Of a stretch of 64,000 nucleotides of DNA, positions 47,113-60,241 are shown piece by piece. The notes below the pieces were generated by a model that saw only the letters and a list, made by a program, of their open reading frames with translations, searched no databases and had not been told where the DNA came from. Origin of the DNA: Cavia porcellus. Its lineage: Eukaryota; Chordata; Mammalia; Rodentia; Caviidae. Location: assembly GCF_034190915.1 (NCBI RefSeq), contig NW_026947492.1:17180001-17244000 (forward strand), read 5' to 3'. Both the position numbers and the translations under genes were made by a program. Numbering within the stretch: position 1 is the first letter of the stretch; the number at the start of each line of letters is the position of its first letter.

Positions 47113-47610
47113 TTTGCCTATATGTCTTCTAGTAGTTTCATTGTTTCTCCCTTAATATGTAGATCTTTGATCCCTTTTTTATTTTAGATTAATACATGGT
47201 GAGAAATAAGAGCCTTTTTCTATCTTCTGCAAACAGATACCCAGTTTTCCAAGGACCATTTGTTGAATAGGCTACTTTTCCTCCAACAGAAGCTTCTGGC
47301 CCCTATTTTAAAGATTAATTAGCTCAATCTGTCTGGAAATGTTTCCTCATCCTCTGCATTGTTCCACAGATTCATGTGTTTGTTTTTGTTGTGGCACTAC
47401 ATCATTTTTATTACTGTTGCTTTGTAGTATAGCTTGTGGTCAGGTAATGTTATGCTTCCTGATTTTCTTTTGTTGTCTGAGATTGTTTTTCTAAGCTGAA
47501 GCTCTTCTAGTTCTATAAGAATTTTTGCATTGTTTTATCTAGTCCTGTGAAGTACACTGTTGGTATTTTGGTGCATGGCGAGTGTGGCCATTTTGACAAT
47601 GCTGATTGTC

Positions 47611-48010
47611 TTGTTACTTTTTTCATTGCTGAGATGAAATACCATACCCCAAAGTTATAGGAGGAAGAGTTTCTTTCAGCTCAGAGTTTGTACAAGTTTC
47701 AGTTCATTGTTAGTTAGCTGGCTCCCAGTATACAGTTGGACATCATAGAGGAGAAACCATAAATGGTATAGCAGATAGAAGGCAGCAAGAAGCAAAAGCA
47801 GCCACAAAGACGCTGCTTTTTATCAGTCCCTTTGTATTCCCTTCAGGGACTATTGATTATCTACACCCAACCCAAGGTGGTGCTTCCATTATTCATATGC
47901 TTAATTCCAGTATCACATCCTTAACTCAAATTCACACATCCTAAATCATCACTTCTGAAAAGCCATACACATGAGAGTTATCAGGCTTTGGGGAGACATC
48001 CAGCTACATA
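47611..48010 (+). repeat. Rodent interspersed repeat, copy 2, nested in L1
   Basis: Begins TTGTTACTTTTTTCATTGCT and GAGATGAAATACCATACC, with GAAGAGTTTCTTTCAGCTCA and GAAGGCAGCAAGAAGC inside. It ends with an AAAGCCATACACATGAGAG segment and GGGGAGACATCC. L1 sequence resumes on both sides, so it is a nested insertion. Same family as 6640-6960. Confidence 0.65.
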
Positions 48011-49837
48011 CCATAGCACTGGGTCTGTCTACCCAGCAGACAGGGACAACTTTCTGTTTTCTGCTGTTTTTGTCCACTTTTATCCAGAATACCATAGTAT
48101 TTTTGTAGACTTATTTAACTTCTATGGCTATGTTCTTACCTAGGTATTTCATTTTTCTCATCGCTGCTGTCAATGTTATTATTTTCATAACTATCTTTTC
48201 ATTGATTTCATCACTGGTATAAACAAATGCTTTTGGTGTGTTTGTTGATTTTATGTCTTACTACATTCCTGAACCTGGTTACTAATTCTATGAGCTACTT
48301 GGTAGAATTCTTTGAGTTTTCTATGTAGAGTGTCATGTCATCTACAAATAATGATAATCTAAGTTTTTCTTTTTCTATATATAATGCTTTATGTTTTTCA
48401 TTTGTCTAATTGATTTGTTTACTCCTTCTAGTACTACTTTGTTTCCCTGAAAAGAAAATTTAACCAGATAATAAGCTCTGCTTGTTACCATGGTGATGAC
48501 CATTGTCATGCAGAAGTTTAAGCTTCCTTCTTCTCTTGCTCAGTAGTACTGTGTAATGACAGACAAAGCAAGGCAATTTAAAGTGGAATTTTGACTTCTA
48601 GTATTCAAGGCTAATTATTTTCTGACTTGGTCTCATTTTCAGGGAAGGTTGGTATGCTGAATAGAAGAGGTGATATAGGGCATCCTTGTGTTAATGATTT
48701 TAGAAGGAATGTTTTTGTTCTCTTTTTAATACGATGTTGCCTGTTTGTTTCTCACAGATGCTTTTAATCCAGTTGATGAATAGTCCTTCTATAGCTATTT
48801 TTTCATTGTTCTTATCAATAAGGGGTATTAGATTTTGTTGAAAGACTTTTCTGAATCTATTGATACGACCATGTGGTTTTTTTACCTTGTTTTGTGGTTT
48901 TACATTTATTGATTTTGATATGTTGAAATAATACTGTATCTCTGTGATGAAACTTAGTCATGATGCATGTTTTTTTACTCTTTTTTTTGATGAATGTTGA
49001 ATTCTATTTCTAATAACTTGTTAAATGCTTTTCCATCTATTTTTATTGAGGAGAATGTCCTATATTTTAATTGGATGTTTGTCTGATTTGGGAATCTGAG
49101 TAATACTAGGTTCTATAAAAGAGTTTGGACATGCTCCATCCATTTCAATTTCTTAGACAAGACTGAGGAATATTGGTGATATAATACCATTGAAATTTTG
49201 TAGAACGCAGCAGTGAATCTATCACATTTTGGACTTTTTTCAATTGAGGGGCTATTTATCACTGGGACTATTTCATTGCTTTTAATTGGAATGTTCAACA
49301 ATTTTACATTGATTGGGTTAGCTCTTATTAATTTGTATATCTTGAAATCTGTCCATTTCTTTAAAATTTTCTAACTTTTTGGAATACAATTTTTCATAGT
49401 AGTTACTATCTTCTGACTTTTAATAGTGACTGTTAAGATTTAGTGTTTTATAATTCTTCCATTCCTAATTGCAATGATATGAATCTATTTTTCTTTTTTT
49501 TTCCTGGTAAACTTACTCGGGCATTTATCTATTTTGTTTATTCTTCCAAAGAGATAGCTCTTCAACTCACTGATTCTTCGCATTTTTCATTTCAATTTCA
49601 CTAGTTTCTGCTCTAATCATCCCGAGTTCTCTCCTTTATTTTGATTTGGGCTGAGATTGTTGTTGTTTCTCAAGTTTCTGAAGGTTCCTCTTAGGTTTAT
49701 TTATTCGAGCTCACTTTGCTTTCCTAATGTAGTCCTCAATTGCTGTGAAATCCTCCTCAGTATGTTCTGGTATTTGTACAGGGATTGTCATTGACTTCCA
49801 AAATTAAAATAAAATTTACTATGGATTAATACTGGTG

Positions 49838-50665
49838 ATTAACACCAACTGAGTTAAATCAGCATTGTGCTGAGTGTAGCTGGCCCACCTGAGGAAAGTT
49901 GCCAGCATAAATACAAAGACATGGAGAAGAGGAGGGCATTTAGGGTTCTCCTAAGTGTTGCTGTTTCCAGTCATTGGTTCTCCTTGAGGAGCTTGCCATG
50001 CTGGCTTCTGTGACATGAATTTGGCCATTCTCACTGGAGGACCTCGGGACATTGTAGCTGAGGGACTGTGGTTCACTTCGGAGGAGCTCTGCTCCTACAT
50101 TGAGCATCACTTCCTGGCTACAGAGGGGAATATGGGTGCTGTTTAATCTCCAGAAGAAGCTTTTCACACTGGCTTCCTGACATTTATGGAGCTGTGCTCA
50201 TCCTCGAAGGAGCTCGGGACCTTAAGGTCACTGAGGATGGTTGTGGTACATTTCAGGAGCGCTCTGGTCCTTATTTGAGTGTCACTTCTTTGCCCCATTA
50301 TAGAGCTCTCAACTTACTAGCACAGACCTTTCACCCCACTGGTATACACTTTCTGGCTTCCAGCGATGACCTTTTTGTCTTCCCATCGCAGATCCATAAA
50401 TCAGACTTGAATAAGTCATTGTTGTAGGCTGTAGTCCTTCAGTTGCCTTGTGGGCAGCATTTTCTTGGGTTCCAGGTTTTCACCTGGGCTCATGTGGGAC
50501 ATTGCTGTGAGATCTGGGCTCTTGAATGGATTTTCTAGGTGTTTAGTGTTACAAACAGATTTCCTGCACTTTCTTGTATTTAACTCTGATTACCATCATA
50601 AAGTAATTTTATAAATTCTGTATTTTGTATACAATTGTTCTCTTTACAACCCCTGACTAAAACAG
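49838..50665 (+). repeat. Unclassified interspersed repeat, copy R3, nested in L1
   Basis: Same block order as R1, with both ~150-bp internal units retained (the first ends near 50127, the second near 50295). L1 reverse-transcriptase-side sequence precedes it and endonuclease-side sequence follows, so R3 inserted into an existing L1. This shows R is, or was, a mobile element. Clear target duplications could not be picked out by eye. Confidence 0.8.
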
Positions 50666-51274
50666 AAGTATTTCTTGATTTTTTTTTTCTCTGACCCATT
50701 GGTTGCTTAGGAGAGTATTGTGAATTTTATAAGTGCTATTACATTTTTATGATTTTTTTCTGTCCTTGATTTCTAAGTTTGTTGCACTGTGGTCTGATGG
50801 TACATATGGAGTGAATTTAATTCCTTTATATTTACTTAAGCAGGCCTTGTGGATTAATATGTAATCCATTTTGCAGGAAGTATTTTGTGTTCCCCTTTGA
50901 AACAGAGTGGGCTCCTTTGTCTCTTTTAACTAACTTCAGATTTGTCACGTCTGAGATTTAAATTGCTACCCTTGCTACATTTGGGGGGTGTCCTGATGCA
51001 TAAAATATTCTTTTCCACCCTTTGATTTTTAATCTATGAATATCTTTTTATTGGGTAAGTTTCATGAATGCAATGAATTGTTTGAGTATGTTTTTTGATG
51101 CAGTCTGGCAATCTGTCTTTTAATTAGAATTGATATCATTAACTTTGAGAGATAATAATAGCCTGTTATATGCTATCACTGCACTTTTTCTCTATCAGAG
51201 ACTCCTTTTTCCATTTTTCCTCTGTTATTTATACCTATGATTTTTTTAGTATATTTTGGAGTGGTATCTTTACT

Positions 51275-51412
51275 ATACATAGATAGATAGATAGATAGAC
51301 ATAGATATAATCTACTATATATATATATACTCTATAAATCTATACTACAGATGTCTGTATCTGTATCTGTGTCTGTATCTTTATTTGTATATATATCTAT
51401 ATATACCTTGAC
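51275..51412. repeat. ATAG/CTGTAT microsatellite
   Basis: A GATA-type tract at about 51278-51300 is followed by degenerate TATA and CTGTAT units. It lies inside the antisense L1. Confidence 0.85.
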
Positions 51413-51694
51413 CACCTGTTTTACATGAGATGTTCTTATTCATCTATTTTGAAAGACTTTACTAGGAATGCTCATTGGCATTAGAAGTTGTTTGTTATGG
51501 CTTGAAAGACTTTGCTCCAAGCTCTTCCAGTCTTAAAGTTTTTGCTGATAAATTTGTTGCAATTCTAATGGGTTTACTATTATATTTGATATTTTGTTCC
51601 TCTCAGACTGTCTATAAAATTCTGGTTTTTATTTTTCATTTTCTTTTGTTTTGTTGATATCTGGTGATTTAATAAAGATGAGTCTTAGTGAGGT

Positions 51695-51733
<39 letters not shown>

Positions 51734-52849
51734 AGGACAGTTATCTGATTTCTGAAAGCCCCCTTTGCATGTGTGTTAAAATATTCTCAGATTTGGGAAA
51801 TTTTTCTTCTGTGATTTTTGTAAATGTTGATAATAACTGCATCTGCGCTATCATCTAGATTTAACTTCAGTTCACCCTTGATTAGTTATTTTAGTCCTTG
51901 ATTAGCTGGTCCTCTTTTCTTGTTCTCTTGCTTTTTTGTGTGGTTTCTCTGAGTGCTTTACAATTTGCCCAAATTTCTGACACTGTCTTCACACTGGTTA
52001 TTTCTGCAATTTGTGAGTTCCATACAAATTTTTTTTTTAATTTCAAGAATTTGAATCTGGTAATAGTAATAGGATTCTGCCTTGGTGAATTATTCATTCA
52101 TGTTTTGAATCAATTCATGTTTTACTCAGCTATGCCAATGAATTTTAATTTATTTCTTGTTTGAACTTCCTTAGTGAATTCATCTCTTCTTTAACCTTTT
52201 GGTAGAGTTTTGCTACCTGGTATTTTCTCTTTATTTGTGCCTCCTTGATCTACCTAAGCACAGTTGGGAGTACTGCATTGAAGTATTCTGTTTCTCTGAT
52301 TTCCCATGTTCTTCCTTTTTTCTGTTAAGGTAATACTTCAGTCCTGAAGAGAAATTCTCCTCCTGGATGTTGGTCTCTTCTTCAGTGAGGTCAGTCTTTT
52401 GGGTATCATCTCTGCTGTCCTCTACTGTGAAAAATTCAGGAGTGAGCAGTGTCATCAGACTGGTGTAAAGCATCTTCTGTCATTTTATTTAGCATAGCAC
52501 TTCAAGATCTAAAGAATGCAACTTAGGTGAGGAAAAGAAATGAAAGAATTTTAATAAAAAAAAGCATAGTGACTTCTTTTCACAAATGATTTGAAGAAAA
52601 ATCCTAATACTCTAACAATAACAAATTAGTTAAATAAGGTGACATTCGGAGCTCTGAGAGAACTGTTACTTTTAACCACTTTACGCTGAAGGACATCAGC
52701 ATTTTTAATAATGAAAGAAAGGAAAATATAAGTGTAAAATAAATTGCTATTTATTCTTCTATTATATATAAATAATTTTCAGACATTTTTAATAAATTGC
52801 TTTGATTGCTACATTTTAGATATGCATAATGATCTCACTTATCATAAAT

Positions 52850-54120
52850 GATTTTTATTCATGTACATGATAAATCTTGATTCTTTTTCCCATTCTCTTC
52901 CCCTCTCTTCAACCTCTATTACCCTCCTTATTTAGAAAAGTTTTTATTTACATTTTTCCTTATTTTCTCTATTTCCCCCTTCCCCTTCTTATTTCTCCTT
53001 CCCATTTCAATATTTCCTTCATATTTATGGATATCTATTATACATATTTGTCCTAATTTAAAATTTTGGTTTCTCATATCATTGAAACAATAACATATTT
53101 ACACATGTGTGTCCAACTAATTTCATTTAAGATTATGGTCTAAAGGTGCACCCATTTACCTAGAAATGTCTCAAGTTTATGTTTTCTTTATAGCATCATC
53201 ATATTCCATTGTAAAAAAAACTATATCTTCTTTATGAATTCATAGTTGATGGCCATTTGCCTTATTTCTAAGATTTAAATGTTAAAAACTGTGCTGCTGT
53301 AAGTATGGGTGTGTATACATCACCATAGTATGATGCTTTTAATTCCCATAGGGAGACACCATGAAGATGATTGTCTGAGTTTACTGGGACCTCTAGTCCT
53401 AGAATTTTTGAGGACTCTCTATACTGATTTCTACAGGAGTTTGCACTGATATATAATCCAACAATGTAGAAGGGTTTGTATCAGCATCCATACCAGCATT
53501 TTTTATTGATTGATTTCTTGATAATATTCTTTCTGGAATGGAATGGAATATAAGCATTGTTTTAAATTGCATCTCTCAAATTACCAGTGATGTTGAATAG
53601 TTTTATGTATTTATTTGCCATTTGGATTTTTTCATCTGAGAAATATCTATTCATTTCAGATGCTCATTTTGTGGCTGGATCTTTAAATTTTGTGTGTCTG
53701 ATTGTTTTGAGCTCTTGATCTCTTTTAAATGTTGATCATTTGTCTGAAGAACAGCCAGCAAAATCTGCTTCCCACTCTTTGTGTTATCTCTTTGCTCTGT
53801 TGGTGACTTCTTTTGCTGTGCAAAATCTTTTTAATAAGCTGAGTTCCCAGCTGTTGATCTTTTATAACATTTCTCATGCAATCAGGATTTCCTTCATAAA
53901 ATCTTTGCCTTCACCTGTGTCTTCAAGAGTTATACTTTTTTTCTCTTTCAGCAGATTTATTATTTCTGTTTTAATATTTAGATCTTGGATCTATTTTAAT
54001 TTTAATATAGTGCATGGTGATAGATATGGATCAAGTTTTAGTCCTTGGCATGTGAAAAGCCAGTTTTTCTCGCAAAAAGTCTTTCTTCAAGTGAACATGT
54101 CTGGCTCCTTTGATACAGAT
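52850..54120 (-). mobile_element. Old L1, 3' UTR and ORF2 end, antisense
   Basis: A pyrimidine-rich stretch at 52880-53000 is the antisense of the L1 3' UTR polypurine tract. After it come TCATATTCCATTGTAAAAAA at 53206, ATAGTTGATGGCCATTTGCC at 53243, CTGTGCTGCTGTAAGTATGG at 53290, and TTTGCTCTGTTGGTGACTTC at 53791. GTGCATGGTGATAGATATGG follows at 54011. It is a separate insertion from the L1 at 47113-52480 because it restarts at the 3' end. Confidence 0.85.
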
Positions 54121-54129
54121 TAGATGATT

Positions 54130-55603
54130 ACATCGTAAATTTTTTGACCATCTTAAACTTAGGCATCCTTTTGAATAACTCAGTTTCACTTTTAAAATGT
54201 TCTGGTCAACTTTTACTTGCTATATTTCTTAGAATAACTTTCATATTTTAACTAATTCAAATCCTACGTAAATCAAAAGTTCCCATCAGAGAGAGCTATT
54301 TTCCTAGATTTCCACCAAAATCTCCACTTTCAGCAGAGAAAATTTAATTCTGAAATAGGGACCTATTTAGGTGACAGAAGCATATTTATCAGTTAATAGA
54401 TACAATTAATATATACTTTTTTGTCTCACCAAGGCAGTTTTAGTATAAAGGATAATGCTTATTTTATGAAAATTAGAATTTGTAAGAAGGCTTTCATCAA
54501 AAGACCCTTTATCCCTCAGTCTGTCACATGTTATGTTTTAAATATGTACAGAATTAAAGACTTGTCACACCATAGGAGGCAGCACTTTTCTCCCTATAAG
54601 GGTCTTAGGCAGCATGACTAATATATAAGTTAAATTCAGACATTACACTTCAGCTTAGTAGTACACTGCTACCACACTAAGAAACTCTCGAGGCACTTTC
54701 TGTTTCTCAATGTTCACAGGTGTAATTATGTATAGCCTTCTCGATCAAAATTCCCATTCAATGGATCTGTTTGGAAATTGCAAATTGTGTGAAAGCTTGA
54801 GGAAGATGAAAGTGCCTTACACAGGTCTATTGCTTTTGGTTCAAAATATACATAATGAGCATACTCATTACATATATCATGGATGCCAGGTACATTTTCT
54901 GCCTCTGTATGTTTATTCAGAGTATAAGGAAGAATAAATACAGCCAAATAATTGACTTTTAATGCATCATAACTTCTACTGATCTTTTATGATCAATAGT
55001 GTAGACTTAGTCAAGATGAAGAACCAAGATTAGTAAAAAAAAAAAAATGCCACCCCAATCCCCAAAACACATACTGTTTCTTTATCAATATCTAAAGTAA
55101 TGGCTCTGTTTACTAGGGAGTAAAGAATTTCAATTCACATGAGGAGCAATCATCTATTAACCTTAGATCCTTATTAATAATGCTGCATAGTGAATTTCTC
55201 ATTTCTTACCCTACTTACGGAATCTAAGAATTTTAAACTCATTCTTACCACACTGGAAAAATCATAAAAAGATAGATCAAAAGCTATGATATACAGAGAT
55301 ACAATACTTAAGTTATAAGAGGCAATTGTTAATATAATAAATTATAAATTCAAAGCCTAACTAGTCTCTTATCTTTCTCATGTCATATGTTATCTCATGT
55401 CCCCAGAAATAACTCATATGTTTTTTAACACTGTTAATTTTTTGAGTTTTTAGGGTCTAAACTTTGAGCAGTTTGGAGACAATAGGAGAACTTTCTTATT
55501 TTATACTATTAAGTAAATTTCCATGTTTATGTACAGAATGAAGCTTCTAGTATATGTAAGTTTTATGTATAAATATATACTCATATGCATTTATTTCTCA
55601 CAC

Positions 55604-55646
<43 letters not shown>

Positions 55647-57260
55647 ATATACATTGTATATTATACAAGTTGTATAACGGAGTAAATATTTCAGGGCTTA
55701 TGGATTGACTTACATCTTTAAAATCATAGAGAAGAGCCTAAGAATGTTGTAAAGTAAGGTACCTGGACATAAATCTCCACAGGAAAAATGCTATGACATT
55801 CATAGACAAAACAATCTGTGGAAACTCTGCCATCCACCCAACACAAAGTTGTGAAGCTATAACAAAGCCCATAAGCCAAAAGAGCTGCTTTAAAAAAGTG
55901 TACCCACCCACCCACCCTGCACCACTGGAATTTTTATTTACTGATCTTTGATGAATCTCTGGGAGGAACGCTGGTAATCACTAGCAAATTTTATTCTCTC
56001 TATACAAGAAGGAACAGCGTAAGTGACCAGTATTCTCAGGAGTCCTGAGAAAGTTTGGGACATTAAAAATGCAATGTATCATTGCCTAGATTAAGTAGAA
56101 AGGTGGTGCTAGGATTTTTGATTCCTAACTCTGCACCAAGATGTGGGGATATGGCTATGAAAAATACCACGCTAAATTGATGTTATCTATTCTCAGTGGC
56201 ACCTGTTGATCATGGCATCTCTGTCCTTATAAGTAGTTTTCAGAATGATTTCAAGACACACTGAAAATAAAGTGCAGGCTGAAATTGATCTTTCAGGACC
56301 TAGGAGGTAAGTTCAGTGAGCAGTAAGGAAGAACAAATGTATCCTGGCCTAATAAATTGGAGTGTTTAAATTCTACTTATATAAATGTCTTCCTCTGAGA
56401 TTGAAGTTCAGGGGTCTAATATCTTGCTCTCAGTGGTGACAAACCTGTGAAATACATATTATTTGTTTTGGCTTTAAAATAAAGCATGCTTATGTATGAA
56501 TTATTTTTTAAAACTAAAACTTTAGTATTCTGGTTTAATCACAATGTTGGCACTTGCAATAAGTCTGTTTTGGATGCAGTTTGAGCGCTTGTGTCTGAAA
56601 GGTTCACCATCAGTACTCTATACATTTTGTAGTGTGCATTCCTCAGACTCCAGTGAAAGTGATGAATTAATCAGTTTTAGTAGCACAGCATTCAGAGAAA
56701 TCAGGCAGCCTTAGGATGTGTTATCACTTCCATAATTTTCCCTATATGTGTAGAACTCTCGCCCTGCTGCATTTCATGATAACTGTGTAACTAATGCATT
56801 CCCAGACTCTAGTTCTTTCTTTTTGTCTTGAAACAATATTTTAGTTGTCAAACATCCCTGTGTAATTTGGTTAATCACAAGATTATCAGTTTCTCTGCCT
56901 CTGACGTATTGGTGAGATAAGGGCTCAGATGAAGAAAGAATGGAGGGCAGAGTAAGATTATTCTGCCTTGCTACATGTATCTTTCTCCCTAACCCTTGAG
57001 TTTTTAACATTTGTGTTTGGACTTGGCAGCACAGCCATGCACAACATGGATAGATTTGGTGGTATGCTTTACAATATATCCTCTGTCAAGTGCTTCCTTA
57101 GAAAACAGTCACTCAGCAAGATAGGAGCAAAAGCAGAATCTGTGGAACACGTTGGGAAGATCTTGGTTAATCCAGTGATGTCCTACGTAATGTCAAATAT
57201 ACTAGGAGAATAGTTGATTGTTCTCTATTATTTAGTATTTTTCCTATGTCTACCATGTCT
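54130..57260. other. Spacer upstream of the 57.2 kb OR, no gene recognised
   Basis: AT-rich. Contains a TA tract at 55605-55640 running into CACA, and a short CCCA-repeat at 55903-55915. Any noncoding 5' exon of the OR at 57272 should lie here or further left but could not be identified. Confidence 0.45.
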
Positions 57261-57271
57261 CTCGTGGAAGA

Positions 57272-58205
57272 ATGGACCCTGGGAACAGCTCTTCTGTGAC
57301 TGAATTTATTCTTGTGGGATTAACCAAGCATCCACATCTCCAACTCCTCCTCTTCGTCCTATTTCTAGTAATGCATGTGGCAACTGTGGTGGGCAATGTG
57401 GGCTTATTAACTCTAATTGGGTTGAATTCACACCTTCATACCCCCATGTATTTTTTCCTCTTTAACTTGTCCTTACTTGACCTCTGTTACTCATCTGTTT
57501 TTTCACCCAAAATGCTAGTGATTTTCATAGCAGAGAAAAATGTTATCTCTTATAGAGGATGTATGACCCAGCTGTACTTTTTCAGTTTCTTTTCCATTGC
57601 TGAGTGCTATGTGTTGACAGCAATGGCCTATGACCGCTATGTGGCCATCTGTACCCCACTTCTGTATAACATGGCCATGTCCCCCAGAGTGTGTCTCAGC
57701 CTTATGAGTGGCTCCTACCTGATGGCATTTTCTGGTGCCATGGCCCACACGGGATGCATGCTGAGGCTGACCTTCTGTCATGCAAAAGCCATCAATCACT
57801 ATTTCTGTGACATCCTCTCTGTGATGCAGCTCTTCTGCACCAGCACTTGTCTCAATGAGTTGGAAGTTCTCATTGTGGCGGGAATCAACATCATTGTGCC
57901 TAGTGTCACCATCCTTCATCTCTCACGGTTTCATCCTCCAGAGCATCTTCCACATTAGCTCCACCGAGGGCAGATCCAAGGCCCTCAGCACCTGCAGCTC
58001 CCACATAATCGCAGTTACTCTGTTCTTTGTGTCGGGTGCATTCATGTATCTGAAGCCATCCTCCACTGGATCTATGGTTCAGGGGAAAATCTCCTCTGTG
58101 TTTTATACCAACACAGTTTCTTTACTAAACCCTTTAACTTACAGCTTGAGGAACCGTGACGTTAAACTGGCCCTCAGAGAAACCCTGAACTGGAGACAGT
58201 TTTGA
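57272..58205 (+). pseudogene. Olfactory receptor, class II, family 8-like, single frameshift
   Basis: Nearly intact receptor: MDPGNSSSVTEFIL start, GNVG in TM1, [13 protein letters not shown], a TM3 cysteine in [36 protein letters not shown], and the NHYFCDI ECL2 block, through TM5 SVTI. One extra base in the ATCCTTCATC stretch at about 57912 throws the frame to a stop at 57956-57958. In the next frame FISHGFIL, EGRSKALSTC and LLNPLTYSLRN run on to a normal TGA at 58203-58205. Total length would be about 310 codons. TM7 LLNPLTY replaces the usual MLNPLIY, and TM5 has SH in place of SY. The acceptor seen before other ORs here appears changed (CTATGTCTACC instead of ..CCATAG). AATAAA occurs at 58432. 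Either a very recent pseudogene or one base of sequence error. Confidence 0.93.
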
Positions 58206-58209
58206 TCAG

Positions 58210-58770
58210 AATGAGTGGCTTTCTCTGTGTACACACCAAGGAAGTGTTGTAAATGTAATTCAATATTTCTAGCCCATTTCTTTTTGCGTGTGGCAAAAAA
58301 AAAATCAGAGTCCTTTTAAATAATTTATTTTTGCTTTTCAGAGAATATTTCTTCCTTCTTCACCTGAATAATATTCCCTTCCATTGTCTGCTTTTCCTTG
58401 TGTTGTAGTAATTTTAGAGAAAAAAAAATATAATAAATATTTTAAATTTTTTTTCATGTTGTTTCATTTTTTTTCCTCTAGAAAAAGATCAGTGATCGTA
58501 TGATAATAATATAAAATATCCATACATTGACATTTTATCAGTTTAGTCGATTTTATTTGCCATTTTCCCCTTTATATCATGAAGAATGTCACGTTTCTCT
58601 CTCATATTAGTATCATCCACTGTGCAGAAATATGCCTCTTGTAAATACCAGAAGACAAAAGGCCATAAAGTCTGAAACATACTATCTACTTTATATGTAC
58701 AAACTCCATGCATGAAGCTCCTGTTTTTATTATTTCTGTAAAATCAAGCCATCACAACTTCCTCTTATCT
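58210..58770. other. 3' flank of the OR, AT-rich
   Basis: Apart from the AATAAA at 58432-58437, a possible poly(A) signal for the receptor, nothing is recognised. Confidence 0.45.
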
Positions 58771-58774
58771 GTGT

Positions 58775-58980
58775 GGATCGTTTTTATTGTGATCTGGAAT
58801 TGAACGCAGGGACATCACACTGAGTTATTTCCTCAGCCCGTCTTTTAGTTAATTTTGAGATACGGTTTCACTAAGTTTCTAAATTGCCTGGGCTGGACTC
58901 CAATGAGTGATCCTTCTGCTTCAGCCTCCTGGAGACCTGAGAATAAAGGTGTATGATTCCACACATCACATCTGCTTAGC
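58775..58980 (-). mobile_element. ID + B1 composite SINE, antisense
   Basis: Left part is a reversed ID end (GGAATTGAACGCAGGGACAT, then CTGAGTTATTTCCTCAGCCC). Right part is a reversed 7SL monomer (GAGATACGGTTTCACTAAGT, GATCCTTCTGCTTCAGCCTC, then a GTGTATGATTCCACACATCA end). The order and close spacing match the B1-ID dimer type known from squirrels and relatives, though two adjacent insertions cannot be excluded. Confidence 0.7.
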
Positions 58981-58999
58981 TTCTTAATGAAAGCCTTGA

Positions 59000-60055
59000 C
59001 TAAATGCTGGCATCAGATTTCAAGGCTCTTTTTCTAGACTCTTTTATTTCTACTTCACTTTTATTTATGTTCCACTTTGTTTCACTAAACATTCAACATG
59101 CAATTACATTCATAGTTCTCAGGTTAACTATTTTGTCCCTTGAAAACAGAAACGTGTTTCAGAATCAATAATGATTTTTTTTTTTTATTGTTCACAAAAT
59201 CAGGTTGATGAGTCTTTCTTGTTTGGATCCAGAAGTATTTCAGACCAATATTTTCGGAGATCACAGGCTAAAATAGACAGTTTATGTTTTGAAAGAAGTA
59301 TTTGATGAATGAGACGTATTTAACAGTGCCTTTTTTGGAGTGCAGTATGGGAAATTTTTCTTGTGTAAAACAGAAAAAATCCTGACTAAAGATGCCTCAT
59401 TTTAGTGCATCATTTGATATTCAAACATTTTCTAATGTAATTATAATTAAACTTAATATTGTACCACATTTATAAATTTCATTGTAATTTTAAAATTTGG
59501 CATAGTTTGTTAGTTGGGCTGTTTCCTCTTTTGGGGTAGGGTTGACCTTGTTGAATTCTTGTTGTTGTTGTAAGAAATCAACCCCTGTAACAGCAACATA
59601 CTGGGTCTTTATTTACCAGTTTCTATTTATGAAATAATTGATTTTTTTTTACTTACTGTAAAAGAGAGCAAAATGTATCTGACTGTTAATATTTATGTTG
59701 CTTGGGACCCTGTGAGACAGTGAAAAGTATGCACATTGGATTATACATCTTATCACCCACTATTGTCACAAGGGGAGATGAAACCTGCTTTTTTATTTTT
59801 TATGATCTTCAAGATGGGGAAGAAATCAGCTTTGGCTTCAAAGAAGATAAAGTAAGGTTTCAGCTTTCATAATACCCAGGAAAAATTAACAACTGTGTTA
59901 AATACAGTTTATAAAACTTAAGAGAAGTCAAGTAATAAAAGGAATATTTGCTGGTAGTTTGTTTTTTAGCATAGTGAGCAGCCTGCATATATTTGGACTT
60001 TATGGAAAAGGAGAAGAATCAAGTAAGATGTTCTATTTGCAAGGCATGGTTGCAG
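59000..60055. other. Spacer, no gene recognised
   Basis: AT-rich, with a short TTG-trinucleotide run at 59560-59572. No coding or repeat landmark. Confidence 0.4.
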
Positions 60056-60059
60056 ATGA

Positions 60060-60241
60060 GGAATCTTATAATTTTTGTGTTTGTGTTTTTAATATGACTG
60101 TCAATATAGATGTACATTACCAGATGAATGGATAAAGGAAATCTGTTGTCTGTAGATTGTGGAATACTACTCAGCTGTAAAAAATGATAAATTCAAGACA
60201 TTTGTGGCACAATGGATACACTTGGAAAAATATAAAGTTGA
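60060..60241 (+). mobile_element. Older L1, ORF2 end (left part, interrupted)
   Basis: Sense L1 ORF2 end: ATTACCAGATGAATGGATAA at 60117, GTGGAATACTACTCAGCTGT at 60160, and GGCACAATGGATACACTTGG at 60207. It breaks at 60241 where the younger L1 begins and resumes at 63900. Confidence 0.85.

Larger units (their letters stand above)
47113..52480 (-). mobile_element. Long antisense L1 tract, interrupted twice
   Basis: Antisense L1 ORF2 and 5' sequence in map order. Landmarks are GTAGATCTTTGATCCC at 47159, CTTTGTAGTATAGC at 47421, and GTAGAGTGTCATGTCATCTA at 48324. A reverse-transcriptase fragment at 49113-49301 includes SPSIEKSPKCDRFT. Endonuclease-side sequence (CTGACCCATTGGTTGCTTAG) is at 50692, and upstream L1-type sequence (TTTTGCTGATAAATTTGTTG) at 51540. 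A 37-base poly(T) run lies at 51696-51732. Two insertions split it: the rodent repeat at 47611-48010 and R3 at 49838-50665. It lacks its own 3' end at 47113, so the junction with the OR fragment is a rearrangement rather than a simple insertion. Sequence after about 51900 is only weakly L1-like. Confidence 0.75.
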
